Source: Cryptomeria japonica
Taxonomy: Eukaryota; Streptophyta; Pinopsida; Cupressales; Cupressaceae
Direction: 5' to 3'
Length of the DNA: 64,000 bases
NCBI RefSeq assembly: GCF_030272615.1
Contig: NC_081411.1
Coordinates: 40,351,140 to 40,415,139, forward strand
Both the position numbers and the translations under genes were made by a program. Positions 33,951 through 44,720 of this stretch are shown one piece after another. The notes beneath the pieces were generated by a model. The model saw only the letters and a list, made by a program, of their open reading frames with translations. It ran no database searches and had not been told where the DNA came from. Every line of letters begins with the position of its first letter. Position 1 is the stretch's first letter.

Positions 33951-34160
33951 TTTGTCATGTTTATTATGTTACTCTATTTTTTGGTTTATTTTATTTTAGT
34001 TATGTTGTCTTATTGATTTTTTGTATAAGCTAGTTTTAATTATGCTATGTTTGTGTAGTTTTGCTAGCTAGATCTCCAATCCTATTGTTTTAGTGATTTT
34101 TTATTCTACTTTGTAAGGCTTTAGAACCCTTTCTCCATTTATATTAATCAAAAATAATTA

Positions 34161-35600
34161 ATGTGTGTGTGTGTGACTCCCAATTAATCTACTCTTATTA
34201 CTTTTGAAGACAAAACATTGAAAGCATATATATAAAAATAAATAATTTAATTAAAATTATAAAATAACAATTCTAACATAATTTGAATTATAATTTCTTT
34301 CTCCACCATAGATATTATCCTTCATTTAAAAATAAGATAAGCAATGTACGTACAAACCCAAATTCATAAGCACCTTTACATGAGGTAAAGATTGTTTGAC
34401 TACATGTTGCTCTTACTTATCTATTCTAAGAACTCAAAATGTTAAATCTCTTTAATATCTTGGATTTGTTCATATGTCCAAATATTTAAGTATCTTCCCT
34501 AAGTAGAATTAACAAATCAAGACATGGTTAGACCTCTAAATTACTTCCTTAACTATTTAACAATCTTATAGTGATACCACATACACTAAATTCTAGCTGA
34601 ACTCCAATCATGTAGTGACACCTCATACCACGGATTGACACCACCTCTAGGAATCACTTTACCATGTGAAACTCCCCTAGTTTTCTCTTAAGAGTGTATA
34701 AAAAATGTTCAACAATCTTTCCATGTACTTCCCAGATTTTCTTCATAATTGACTTAAAAATTAAGATACTATTTAAAATACGTAAACAAGTTTTACCAGT
34801 TTGCCCTTTCCAAGGATTTCGTTAATTATTTACAATTTTTACCTCTGCTCGTCATCCCATGCTTAGATTTTATTAGAGGCTAGACCACCGTTTCAATACC
34901 ATATTGGTTCTACTTACTCCAACAGTTATTACCTTGGCCAGCTACTTATTTTATCATTCCTTCGCATTTGTAGCGATCTGTCAATATTTTTATTCATTGA
35001 GATTCTACATGGTGCGTTAGATTCTGGCACAAACTTTAACTATTTGAACGTATGAGCATGGAAATTAGTGAGCCTTTAATGCTGTGTGTTGCCTCTGCAC
35101 TCACAACCATAAAAAGAATTGTGCAGTTTTGACTTTCACTCATTCCTCTCATTTATTAAAGTTACCTTTTCTCAATAAAAGGACAGGCACAGCGAGGCCA
35201 TATAATCTCTTGATCCCTAGCTGAGCAGGATTTCCTTACACAACTTTATGCAAAAATAAAAAACTATTCATCAACATCAAAACCCTAACATAAACCTGAG
35301 CTTCCATGTGAGCTTTTCCTCCCTTTCTAGTCTTGGTCAACCAATTATGGCATTGGAAGACACAAGACCTTCACCATTTTATGCGCTGCTCATAATTCAA
35401 TGCTTCCATGAACTACGTAGTTGCTTCTTATCAGGAACAGAAGTTTCCTTTTACTTTTTCACTCAATCCCAAGCGAATTTTAAGCTACGTGTATTGAAAA
35501 CAAAACCCATCTGCTGCATTCACTAATACCCAGTTGAAAACAGCTTGCAAATTAATAATGGGTTTTAAAAATTGAATAGTATCATTGGCACATCACTTTT
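34161..35600. other. AT-rich spacer upstream of the root-cap gene
   Basis: It starts with a short (GT)n run (34161-34174), probably at the LINE tail. No convincing gene: the frame at 35308-35526 has no recognisable motif and lies in promoter distance of the next gene. The near-palindrome CTACGTAG (about 35415) contains an ACGT core, a common plant bZIP site. Confidence 0.6.
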
Positions 35601-35605
35601 CCTTC

Positions 35606-35613
35606 TATAAATA
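35606..35613 (+). promoter_or_regulatory. TATA box of the root-cap gene
   Basis: TATAAATA lies 87 bases before the start codon. This would put transcription start near 35637 and give a leader of about 55 bases, normal for a plant gene. Confidence 0.7.
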
Positions 35614-35692
35614 AGCAAAGACTGTAGAAAGATTTTCACTGCACAAAGTTATATCTGCTTGGTTGTAGTTGTGAGTTTGGGAGTGTGAGAGG

Positions 35693-38522
35693 ATGGAGAT
35701 GACTAAGGTATTCTGTTTATTTGTGATAGTTGTTGCTTTGTTCGTGCAGTCTAATGCAGCGGATTCTTATGGTAATCCAACTACTCCTTCACCACCACCT
35801 TCTAGAGTAGCTGGAACGACCAGATCTCCTCAAACAACCCAATGCCTTACTCGTGGGTACAAGTGTTATAACGTAACTCTTACGTGCCCCAAGCAGTGTC
35901 CTGAGCGTAAGCCAGCAGATCCAACGGCTAAGGCCTGTTATACTGATTGTGGCCCCAAATGCGAAGCCACCTGCAGAAGTAAGAAATGCCACCTTAACTA
36001 TTTATTAGAATGCTTTGTGAGTTAGATTTGGGTATGCACAATGGAGTAAGATATTTGATATAGCTCATTGAAATCCTTTTTTTTTTCTGGTTTTTTGGCA
36101 AGCTAATTATCTATTATAAACGTTCAGATTTTGAAAGGAAAATTTTGGATTGACTGGATTTTGTGATGGTTTAAGAGAGTTCAGAGGATTTGGAATTAAA
36201 ATTATTTTCTTCCAGGTGTTCACTATTCTGTTAATAAAACAGTTACTTTCTTGGCTATTTACTATCTTGAGGTATCAGCATTCTCCCTCCCTAGTAGATA
36301 TTGGATTCCAAGCTCTCATTAATATGTTGACATTTCCTTCTTTTATTGTGGTTCAAGTCTGCAACCATTATACTGGCATTTTAGTTCAAAGTGTGGTTTC
36401 CAACACTCTGAAAGTTGTGTCACCATCAGATCCGGATATTTAGGCATTTTCTTTCACTTTGAACTAAAGTAGGTTCTCCAACTCTTTGAGAGTTGTGTCA
36501 GCATCAGATCTGGATTGCATATTATGTTGACGTGCGGGCCCTTTTCTATTCTATCCTTAAGTTATTTCCCTTGTTTCTCAATTAGTGTGTTAGTGTTATT
36601 TCTTTGTAACATAGGCTTGGGTGAACGTACATTACTATCTATTACTATCTATTCCTTGCTAGAGACTTAGATTAACTTGACCCAAAATCTCCATTGATTA
36701 GTAACTGACTATAAAAGTTGTAGATCTTCTCTTATTTCATGTAATCAGAGTTTATACTATATATTAATCCTTTTTATTCTCCTTTCCCTAGGCTGCTAGC
36801 AGTAACGTTTTCCTGTGTGAGACTGGATAGTTTAGTAGCAGTCTAATTATCTTTTTGATGATGAGATCTATTGCAACGCCGCTTGTCTTCTGTCATCCCA
36901 TATCTGATTTAAATAATTTGAATTGAAGCTGTCGTCACCCTCAACTAAATTCTTCGTCGCCTTGTGCTACAAATATTCTAATTGTCATCTTTGACTTTCA
37001 ATGATAATCCAATAGTTGAATGGGTTGTTTATTTTTCTCTTTGCTTACACGGCCTCTGGAGAATCTGTTTCCAGTCTTGTGATAATCTACTAAATAGGGT
37101 TGGATTAATCATCGTATTTTTAGGAATTGATCTTCTAAATTTTTTTTCTATAGATGAACGATGTTGATTTTGAAGCTCAATAGTTCTTGCAGATTAATTT
37201 ATATGCAGTGTCAGAATTTCAATGCAAATTCAATTCCCTAAATAATTTCCCTAAACTATGTTAGAGGTGAAATGTTAGGCTGACCATAAATTGATCTCAT
37301 AGACTAACTGCCATTCTGCTAAATTAAAAATTCACAAAACCTTACAGATTTTAGTGTAATAGCAGATCTATATATAGTTTTTCATGGAAGACACCCTCTC
37401 TCAGCCACTAACCCTTATATAGACATGTACGTGACCTAAAGCATAGGATCTCTTTAAATGGAACCCATCTCTCAAAATCAGCAGAATACTTTTATCCAAT
37501 AGATATGTGGATTGTCTACTATGACAACGTGGGTTCTCTTTTCATGAATAAATGCATCAACATTTTACTAATTAGAAAATAAAATAAATTAAAATATTAA
37601 TAGATCTTGTTTTTCTAGACCATATTTACAAGTATACACAATTGTTTTCTAATAAATATAATAAGAAAACAATCTTTGTTTTTCCTTATTTTCATTGATT
37701 GTTCTTTTGTGAATGCTAAACTGTGCAGAGCGGAAGCCTAACTGTAATGGATTTGGAGCACTCTGCTATGATCCCCGCTTTGTAGGAGGCGATGGTGTGA
37801 TGTTCTACTTCCACGGCAAGAGCAACGAAGATTTCGCCCTGGTTTCTGACAACGATCTCCATATCAATGCCCACTTTATTGGCACAAGGCCACAAGGAAG
37901 AAGCAGGGATTACACTTGGGTTCAATCTCTAGCCATCATGTATGGCACCCACACTCTCACATTGGGTGCAAACAAAGTAGCTAAATGGAATAACAATGTC
38001 GACCATTTGTTCTTCACATTCGACAACCAGGCCTTCACCATTCCAGAAGGACACCTGTCGGTATGGAATGCTCCTTCCACACTTGGACTAACTGTGGAAC
38101 GCACATCTCAGTATAACAGTATTAATGTTATCATCCCTCAAATGCTAGATCTATCTATCAGTGTGGTGCCCATTACTAAGGAGGATGACCGGATCCACAA
38201 TTACCAAATTCCTTCAGATGATTGCTTTGCTCATCTTGAAATCCAGTTCAGGTTTCTCAATCTTTCTTCTAATGTGGAGGGTGTTTTGGGACAGACATAC
38301 AAACCCGATTTTAAGAGCCCTGTGAAGGTGGGAGTGCCAATGCCTATCATGGGTGGTGAAGACAAGTATAAAACTTCATCTCTTACTTCAGCAGACTGCA
38401 GGCTCTGTATTTTCAAGAAGAACTCGGTTTCCCAATTGGAAAGCTTTCTGGTAAAGTCGGCTGGTAGTTTGGATTGTGCTAGCAAGCTGGGTAATGGATC
38501 TGGTATTGTGTGCCGTAGGTAA
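35693..38522 (+). CDS. Secreted root-cap / LEA-related protein (Root_cap domain)
   Basis: Two exons, 35693-35978 and 37729-38522, encode 359 aa. The donor is GT at 35979 (phase 1) and the acceptor TGTGCAG ends at 37728 after a long pyrimidine tract; the junction codon gives K96. Residues 1-23 are a signal peptide (core FCLFVIVVALFV, cut after A22 or A23). Residues 28-49 are rich in Pro, Ser and Thr. Residues 51-94 hold eight cysteines (51, 58, 65, 69, 82, 86, 90, 94) and an NVT glycosylation site at 60. From about residue 100 the protein matches the Root_cap family (NCNGFGALCYDPRFVGGDG near its start). Plant relatives are apoplastic proteins, some expressed in the root cap; their biochemical role is not established. 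Both exons are open and probably functional. Confidence 0.88.
35979..37728 (+). other. Intron of the root-cap gene
   Basis: 1750 bp with GT-AG borders. Two blocks in it are repeated downstream: block A (about 36100-36900) and block B (about 36910-37180). Short frames inside it are non-coding. Confidence 0.8.
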
Positions 38523-40030
38523 GTGGAAATAGGGCATGGCTGAGAGGATCTACATCAGCTTTCTATGCTAATAAAATATATACTTATATAGCCATATGCT
38601 TACAGATTTAGTGGGTTCTTTCTAAGTTTGCATGGAGAAATGCATGTTTTCCATGCTTCTATCTCCTGGTTTTATTGTAATAACGAGATTTGTGTCGACT
38701 GGAAAGTATATTTAGGGAAACTTATCTTATTTTGGCTTTGTACGAGGAGGTGATGGACCATTACTATATGAATTTCTTTTTAAGGGAAAAGGTTTCGTCT
38801 TCAAAATAGTTTTTTCATTTTTCCTTTTAAATTATTCTTTATTTTCTGTTTTGCGAATCCACATCATATGCATCTCATATGATAAAATAAGCATGGCTTG
38901 TGAGCAACAAAGTAATTTTTATGTAATTATGTAGTATTGCTTTTAAAATGTCTTAAATAAAAAAAATTTTAAAAAATTAGTTTGAAAATCTTTTATCATA
39001 TATTGATCAAATTTCTTTATTAAATGGAAATTCAAAATTACCCTTTTTTTTTCTAATTTTAAAATTTATGATCAAAGGTGCCTTCACTATTGAATAGATA
39101 ACACATGCATTTCCATTCAGTAAGTGTTCTCACAGATTTAAGAGACTCCTTGGAAGCAGGTTTGGCAGCTGCTGATAAGTGAGCAATCTTGAAAGGAAGT
39201 TTCTGAAATAACGGGCGTCTTTGAGCATTCCACCATTCCTAGTCAAAGCTAATTGACAAGATGGGGCAAGAGTTATTAATATAAATATTTAAAAAATATT
39301 CACATCGTTATTCGTTATTAGTTATTTTTGGAATTTTAAAATATATGGTCAAAGGTATATTCATTATTGAATAGGTAATTTGTTATATTTAATATAAAAT
39401 ATTTAAAAAAATTTTACAATGTTTGAGTTGATTTTTTAATCTTGTAGTTCTCAAAGATTGCCCACATTCAAATAATTGTCTTAAAAAGAGAGAAAAAGAA
39501 AGAGTTATAGAAAGTCATATAAAAATAACTATTATATATAAAAGAATCTTTTGAACATATGAAAATAGTAGTGTACACCATGTGTGGACCCTTATAGAAA
39601 AGTTCTAAAGCTTCACCACAAATTTATCCATGTGCTCTAATCCATTGATTTGGAGAGTAAGAATTGAGATCCAAAACATGAATTATCATCGATTGCAAAC
39701 TTCATATATGAAAGATTGAATCATTATAAAAATAAAAAACAAAAAAGCAATCTTAAAGAAACCTGAAGTGAGGGTAAAAGGGGATCATGATACATGTCCT
39801 CATGTGACTTGAAACATAAAAAGTACTTGAACTAAGTAAGCTTAAAGTACTTGAGAAAAAATAGATCTAAAATAAAACACTTTTTAACTCTAACATCCCT
39901 ATAAATGAAACATGAGTAATTAGAATTTCTAAAAAGATAAATTTTGAATAATGTAGTGATAGTCAAATTAGATTATAGATTTATTCCAACCCTCTTTATA
40001 TTATGCCAACCAATACCTAAGTTAAAATAA
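38523..40030. other. 3' flank of the root-cap gene and AT-rich spacer
   Basis: No gene. The first part (38600-38830) and the part around 39000-39100 recur as copies at 42510-42722 and 43107-43410, so they belong to the local duplication unit. A further partial copy of the 39000-39100 block appears near 39320-39390. The rest is AT-rich. Confidence 0.65.
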
Positions 40031-40038
40031 TTTTTTTG

Positions 40039-41728
40039 AATTGAAGTTGTCACTCTTAATCGCATTCTTCATTGCCTTATGTTATTAACCAATATTCTAA
40101 TTGTCTTGTTTGACTTGTAATGCTATGGGTTTTCTTACTCTCCTCTCTTTTTATCAGAGCCTTTGAAGAAACTATATCTAATCTTATGATAATGTGTTAG
40201 ATAGTGTTGAATAAATTACCTCGATGAAATCTATATTTGCTTCTAGTTTTGTTACAAGCTGATTTTCTATTGAGAAAGTTCAAATTTTGAGAGGAGGAAT
40301 TTGTATTGACTAGATTTTGTTATGGTTTTAGAGGCTTTAGAGGATTTGGAATTAAAACAATTTTCTTTCAGGTGTTGACTTATATGTTAAGAAATATAGA
40401 TACTTTCTTAGTTATTTTCTCTATTGAGGTATCAACATTCTCCCTCCCAAGTAGATACCAAATCTTCTCAATAATATGTTGGCATTTCCTTCTTATATTG
40501 GGTGCAAGTCTACAAGAAATGTGTAGCCACTTTGACTTTGAACTAGACTATGGTCTCCAACTCTTTGAAAGTTGTGTCAACATCAGATCTGGATTGCATG
40601 TTATGTTAATGTCCTAGCCTTTTTTTGTTCTATCCTTAAGATATTTCCCTTGTTTCTCAATCTAGTGTGTTAGTGTTCTTCCTTTGTAACATAGACTTGG
40701 GTGAACATGCTCACTATCTATTCATTCCTATAGACTTAGATTTACTTAACCCAAAATATGCACTATAAAAGTTGTATCCACTGTGGATCTTCTTTAATTT
40801 TTTTGTAATCAGAGTTACATACTATATATTAATATTTTTGTTCTCCTTACCCTAGGTTGCTAGCAATAAATTTTTTCTTTGTAAAACTACATAGTTTAAT
40901 GGCAATCTACTTATCTCTTTGATAAATTGAATTGAAGTTGTCGTCATCTCAACCATATTCTTTGTCGGCTTGTGCTATTCAACAATATTCTAATTGACAT
41001 CTTTGACTTTCAATGTTATTCCAATAGTTCAATGTGTTGTCTATCTTTCTCTTTGTTTATCACGATCACTGGAGAATCCGTTTCTAATTTTGTGATAATA
41101 TGTTAGATAAGGTTGGATTAATAATTATATTTTTAGGAATTAATCATTATTTTAGATATAGATAAAGATGTTGATTTGGAAATTCACTAACATCTACAAA
41201 TTAATCTATATATAATATAGAATCTCAACTCAAATTCAATTTTCCTAAACTATGTTAGAGATGAAATGTTAAAATAACTTTCATAAATTTGAAAATTGAT
41301 CTTGTAAACTAACTGTCACTCTAGATATAAATGAAAATACTGAATTAAAAATTCACCAACCTTACCGATTTTAGTGTAACAACATACCTATATATAATTT
41401 TCCATGGAAGCCACCCTTTCTCAGCCACTAACCCATATCCACCAGTTTTTAAAGTAGTTTATATAAATCCATACATGTAAGTGACCTAAAGTAAAGAATT
41501 CATCTCAAAATCAGTACAATACTTCTATCCAATAGAATGTGGATTTTCTACTATGACAACATAGATATTTTTTTAATGAATAGGTACATCGACATTCTGT
41601 TAATTAAAAAATAAAATACACGCTACAAAAATTAGGTTCCTTTTAATAGATCTTGTTTTGTAGACCACATCAATCTTTCTTTTTTTCGTTTTCATCGATT
41701 GATGTTTGTGAATGTTAATATGTTGCAG
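40039..41728 (+). repeat. Duplicated intron blocks of the root-cap gene (B-A-B order)
   Basis: Block B (TTGAATTGAAG.TGTC..., TTCTAATTG.C.T.TTTGACTT) appears at 40039-40240 and again at 40928-41160. Between them, 40255-40920 matches block A, including GGATTTGGAATTAAAA and CTCAATCTAGTGTGTTAGTGTT-like words. The gene's own intron shows only A then B. The extra B copy implies at least two rounds of duplication or an unequal exchange between tandem copies. Confidence 0.8.
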
Positions 41729-42490
41729 CGCGCAAGACTAACTGTAATGGATTTGGAGCACACTGTTATGATCCCAGCTTCGTAGGAGGCGATGGTGTGA
41801 TGTTTTACTTCCATTGCAAGACCAACGAAGATTTCACCCAGGTTTCTGACAACGATCTCCAAATCAATGCCCACTTCATTGGCAGAAGGCCACAAGGAAA
41901 AAGCAGGGATTACACCTGGGTTCAATCTCTAGCCATCATGTACGGCACCCACACTCACACTGGGTGCAAACAAAGTAGCCAAATGAAATAACAATGTCGA
42001 CCAGTTGTTCTTCACATTCGACAACCAGACCTTCACCATTCCAGAAGGACACCTGTCGGTATGGAATGCTCCTTCGACACTTCGACTAACTTTCGAACAC
42101 ACAACACGGTATAACAGCATTATTATTGTCATACCTCAAATGCTAGATTTATCTATCAGTGTCGTACCCATTACTACCGAGGATGACCGGATCCACAATT
42201 ACCAAAGTCTTACAATCATCTTGAAATCCAATTCAACTTTATCAATGTTTCTTCCAATGTGGAGGGTGTTTTGGGATAGACTTATAGACCTGCGTTTAAG
42301 AGCCCTGTGAAGGTGGGTGGGCCAATGCGTATAATGGTGGTGAAGACAAGTATAAAACTTCATCTCTTACCTCAGCAGATTGCACACTCTGTATTTTCAA
42401 GAAAAACTCTGTTTCCCAATTGTAAAGCTTGTTTGTAAAGTCGGCTGGTAGTTTGGATTGTGCTGGCTGGTAGTTTGGATTGTGCTAGCT
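41729..42490 (+). pseudogene. Root-cap gene exon 2 pseudogene
   Basis: A copy of exon 2 of the gene at 35693-38522, still preceded by an intact acceptor (TGTTGCAG to 41728). The first 200 bases keep the frame (TNCNGFGAHCYDPSFVGGDG). Then short deletions shift the frame near 41955 and about 15 bases are missing near 42210. A stop replaces part of the C-terminus, and a short tandem duplication of GGCTGGTAGTTTGGATTGTG closes the copy. No copy of exon 1, with its signal peptide and cysteine region, was found upstream, so it could not make the full protein. Confidence 0.88.
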
Positions 42491-42509
42491 GTTAATTTAA
42501 AACAATCAG

Positions 42510-42722
42510 AAAAAAACTCTGTTTCCATGATTCTATCTCCTGGTTTTATTGTAATAATGAGATTTATGTCAACTGAAAAGTATGTTTAGGCAAACATATT
42601 TTGGCTTTGTGTGAGGCCATGATGGACCATTACTATGTGAATTTCTCTTTTAAGGAAAATGTTTCGTCTTCAAAATTGAATTTTTTTTTTTTATTATTCT
42701 TCTATTTTCTGTTTTACGCCTG
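42510..42722 (+). repeat. Copy of the root-cap gene 3' flank
   Basis: It matches 38640-38850 (TATCTCCTGGTTTTATTGTA, GGACCATTACTAT.TGAATTTCT). It ends where the GC-richer island begins. Confidence 0.8.
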
Positions 42723-43106
42723 TTCTCTTTTCTGAATAGGAAGGGTCACACTCGACCTCCTCCTTCTAAAACGAAAGCTTAATGTAGGTGAGTTGGTGAG
42801 TTCAGGTAGATTGAATCACCACGTTGGTAGATTGGTAGGTAGGTGAGCTGATTCCCCACCGAACTGACCTGCCCGCCCATTACAATACCTATCACAATCA
42901 GACAATCGGAACAGAAACTAAACTGGATTAGGGTGGGAAGTTTAATTCAATGAGTATCGATCGACCTGCTATTCGAGGTATCAGCGGTCAAGCTACATAT
43001 TGCCCTCGCCTGCCTTTGATGACCAGCCAGATCCCTCGGGGCCTATATTTCCCCATGAACCATAGGAAGCATAACCGGGGTGGCCCCTATTATTCTATGG
43101 TAACTC
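42723..43106. other. GC-richer island of unknown, possibly organellar, origin
   Basis: About 380 bp with clearly higher GC than its surroundings, including CCCCACCGAACTGACCTGCCC and CTCGGGGCCTATATTTCCCC. It interrupts two copies of the root-cap 3' flank. The composition and lack of any plant-repeat motif suggest transferred mitochondrial DNA, but I cannot match it to a named gene. The short frame at 42950-43135 has no recognisable motif. Confidence 0.45.
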
Positions 43107-43410
43107 CAAACTTACCTTATTTTGGCCTTGTTTGAGAGAATGATGGATCATTATTATGTGAATTTCCTTTAAAGATAGATAGACAAACCAATCATCAAAC
43201 AATAATAAAATAAAAATAAAAATAAATCAAGCATTATTTTTTAAATTCAATAAAAAAATCAAAAAATTATTTAAGCTTGAAATATCATTTATCATGCACG
43301 TGGATGGATCGTATTTATTAAGAAATGGAAATTTAAAATTATGCTATATTTTGATTTTTTTTTAAACATGATCAAAAGTAGATCCATTATTGAATAGGTA
43401 ATTTGTTCTT
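43107..43410 (+). repeat. Second copy of the root-cap gene 3' flank
   Basis: 43107-43180 matches 38720-38800 (CTTATTTTGGCCTTG, GATGGATCATTATTATGTGAA). 43315-43410 matches 39007-39105 (TTATTAA.AAATGGAAATT, ATTATTGAATAGGTAA). Confidence 0.7.
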
Positions 43411-43434
43411 TTTAAGCTCTCCAAGGAACTTAGC

Positions 43435-43650
43435 TCTGATGCTAAGTGTTATGCATACAGATATATTGAGAGGGGGATGAATTTGTATATAACAATTTTA
43501 ACTTAAAACTTAATGCAACATATATATCATTACATCTCACAATATCATAAAAAAATTATGCAAGAGATAAGCACAACCATGCATCAACACAAGAGAACAC
43601 TATATTTACATGGAAACTTAAAAAACCATGGTCAAAATAGGTACTTGGAC
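43435..43650 (-). repeat. LTR-like fragment, minus orientation
   Basis: TGTTATGCATACAG followed by TTGAGAGGGGGATGAATTTG and, later, TTTACATGGAAAC has the layout of inverted Copia LTR ends in this window and resembles 31390-31690. It is degraded. Confidence 0.5.
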
Positions 43651-43684
43651 CTATTATTATTCTTGTGTATTCAATCTATAGACA

Positions 43685-43837
43685 TCATGTAATGTACCCA
43701 CACTTTCACACTGGGTGCAAATGAAGTAACCAAATGGATAATAATATCGACTAGTTGTTCTTTACATTTGACAACCAGACCTTCACCATTCTATGACACC
43801 TATCGATATGGAATGCTCCTTCAACAATCAAACTAAA
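43685..43837 (+). pseudogene. Third, partial copy of root-cap exon 2
   Basis: About 150 bases match the middle of exon 2 (CACTTTCACACTGGGTGCAAA; TTTGACAACCAGACCTTCAC; GGAATGCTCCTTC). The match stops exactly at the start of the LTR at 43838, which shows that the retroelement inserted into this gene fragment. Confidence 0.85.
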
Positions 43838-44705
43838 TGTCTATTGGGATTAAGGTGCCTCAACCTTAGGAGTCCCAAGTAGTTTTTAATTAATTATTTA
43901 ATTGGCTATGTGTGCTAATTTAATTAATTTAATGTTATAATATAAATTTCCAAAGTGCAAGCAACAAGCATTGAGGAAGCAAAATTGTTACACTTGTCAC
44001 AAGGTAGGAACTTTGAGAAGAAATTTTCTTTGGAGCTCTTTAAATCTCCCCATTTACGACAAGTGGTTGTGTAGTTTTGTTTTCTTTTCTTGTGCGGGTT
44101 TTTAGAAAGATTTTCAACGGACCAAATCTTCCACATGAATAGCCTTGGAGCAAAATAGAAAGTTCTTGTTTTTGGTAGAAAGGCTTGATTTTGTTGAAAA
44201 CCTTGCATTTGTGGGATAAATAATATTTATGAAAGAGTTGTGCACAAAAATCAAGTTTTTTAATTATATGTTGTAGATACATTGAATGTGGATGCTTTTG
44301 AGAAGCTACTTCCAATTGCATTGTAAACTCAATAAATACAATGTGTTGTTGAAGAGAACAAGAGTTAAGTATTTTTTGAAAGACATCGTTATGCTGCGAA
44401 AATTATTCTGGATTTAGATATCACAGTTGAAGACACCTGCAAGAGCATAGACTCTACATATTGTTTTTAATAGATTTTTACTATAATACAATTGATCTAT
44501 GCTTTGGTGTGGTGGATTTATTCCTGAAAGGGTTTTTCCACATTAAAATATTTTGTGTTATGTGTCTATGCTAAATCTGAAATTTGTTAGTGTGTCTATT
44601 TCTTTTATCTATAACACTATACAGGGGTTTGCAAAGAGACTTCCATTCACTCTCCTTGGGGGTTTGCATTAGGAAGGTTGTTTCCATTCCTCTTCTTTCC
44701 TTTCA
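43838..44705 (+). repeat. 5' LTR
   Basis: It begins TGTCTATTGGGATTAAGG where the exon fragment stops, and ends CTTTCCTTTCA just before the primer site. Confidence 0.8.
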
Positions 44706-44707
44706 AT

Positions 44708-44720
44708 TGGTATCAGAGCC
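44708..44720 (+). other. Primer-binding site (initiator tRNA-Met type)
   Basis: TGGTATCAGAGCC, the standard plant Copia primer site, lies two bases after the LTR. Confidence 0.9.

Larger units (their letters stand above)
31697..34160 (+). mobile_element. Decayed plant L1-type LINE
   Basis: A 5'-truncated LINE. It begins with the reverse transcriptase words LLDFEKEYDKIDW (about 31732) and FIRQGCPIA (about 31900). It continues through a palm remnant in which the YADD catalytic pair is replaced (SYERALF, about 32040) and a zinc-finger-like C-terminal region (CDLCDMPKTYEHLFF, about 33150-33200), then a charged segment (33310-33950). It ends in a T-rich untranslated region with ATATTAATCAAAAATAATTAA. 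The RNase H block present in the LINE at 24.1 kb is not found here. Many stops and frameshifts show that it is long dead. Confidence 0.8.

Noticed and set aside
35308-35526. 72-aa frame upstream of the root-cap gene
   Set aside because: No motif, no TATA-to-ATG spacing of its own, and it lies in the promoter region of the real gene.
36150-36443. 97-aa frame in the root-cap intron, with a similar frame at 40306-40617
   Set aside because: The similarity between the two is explained by duplication of the intron. Each frame stops at a different place and neither has a recognisable domain.
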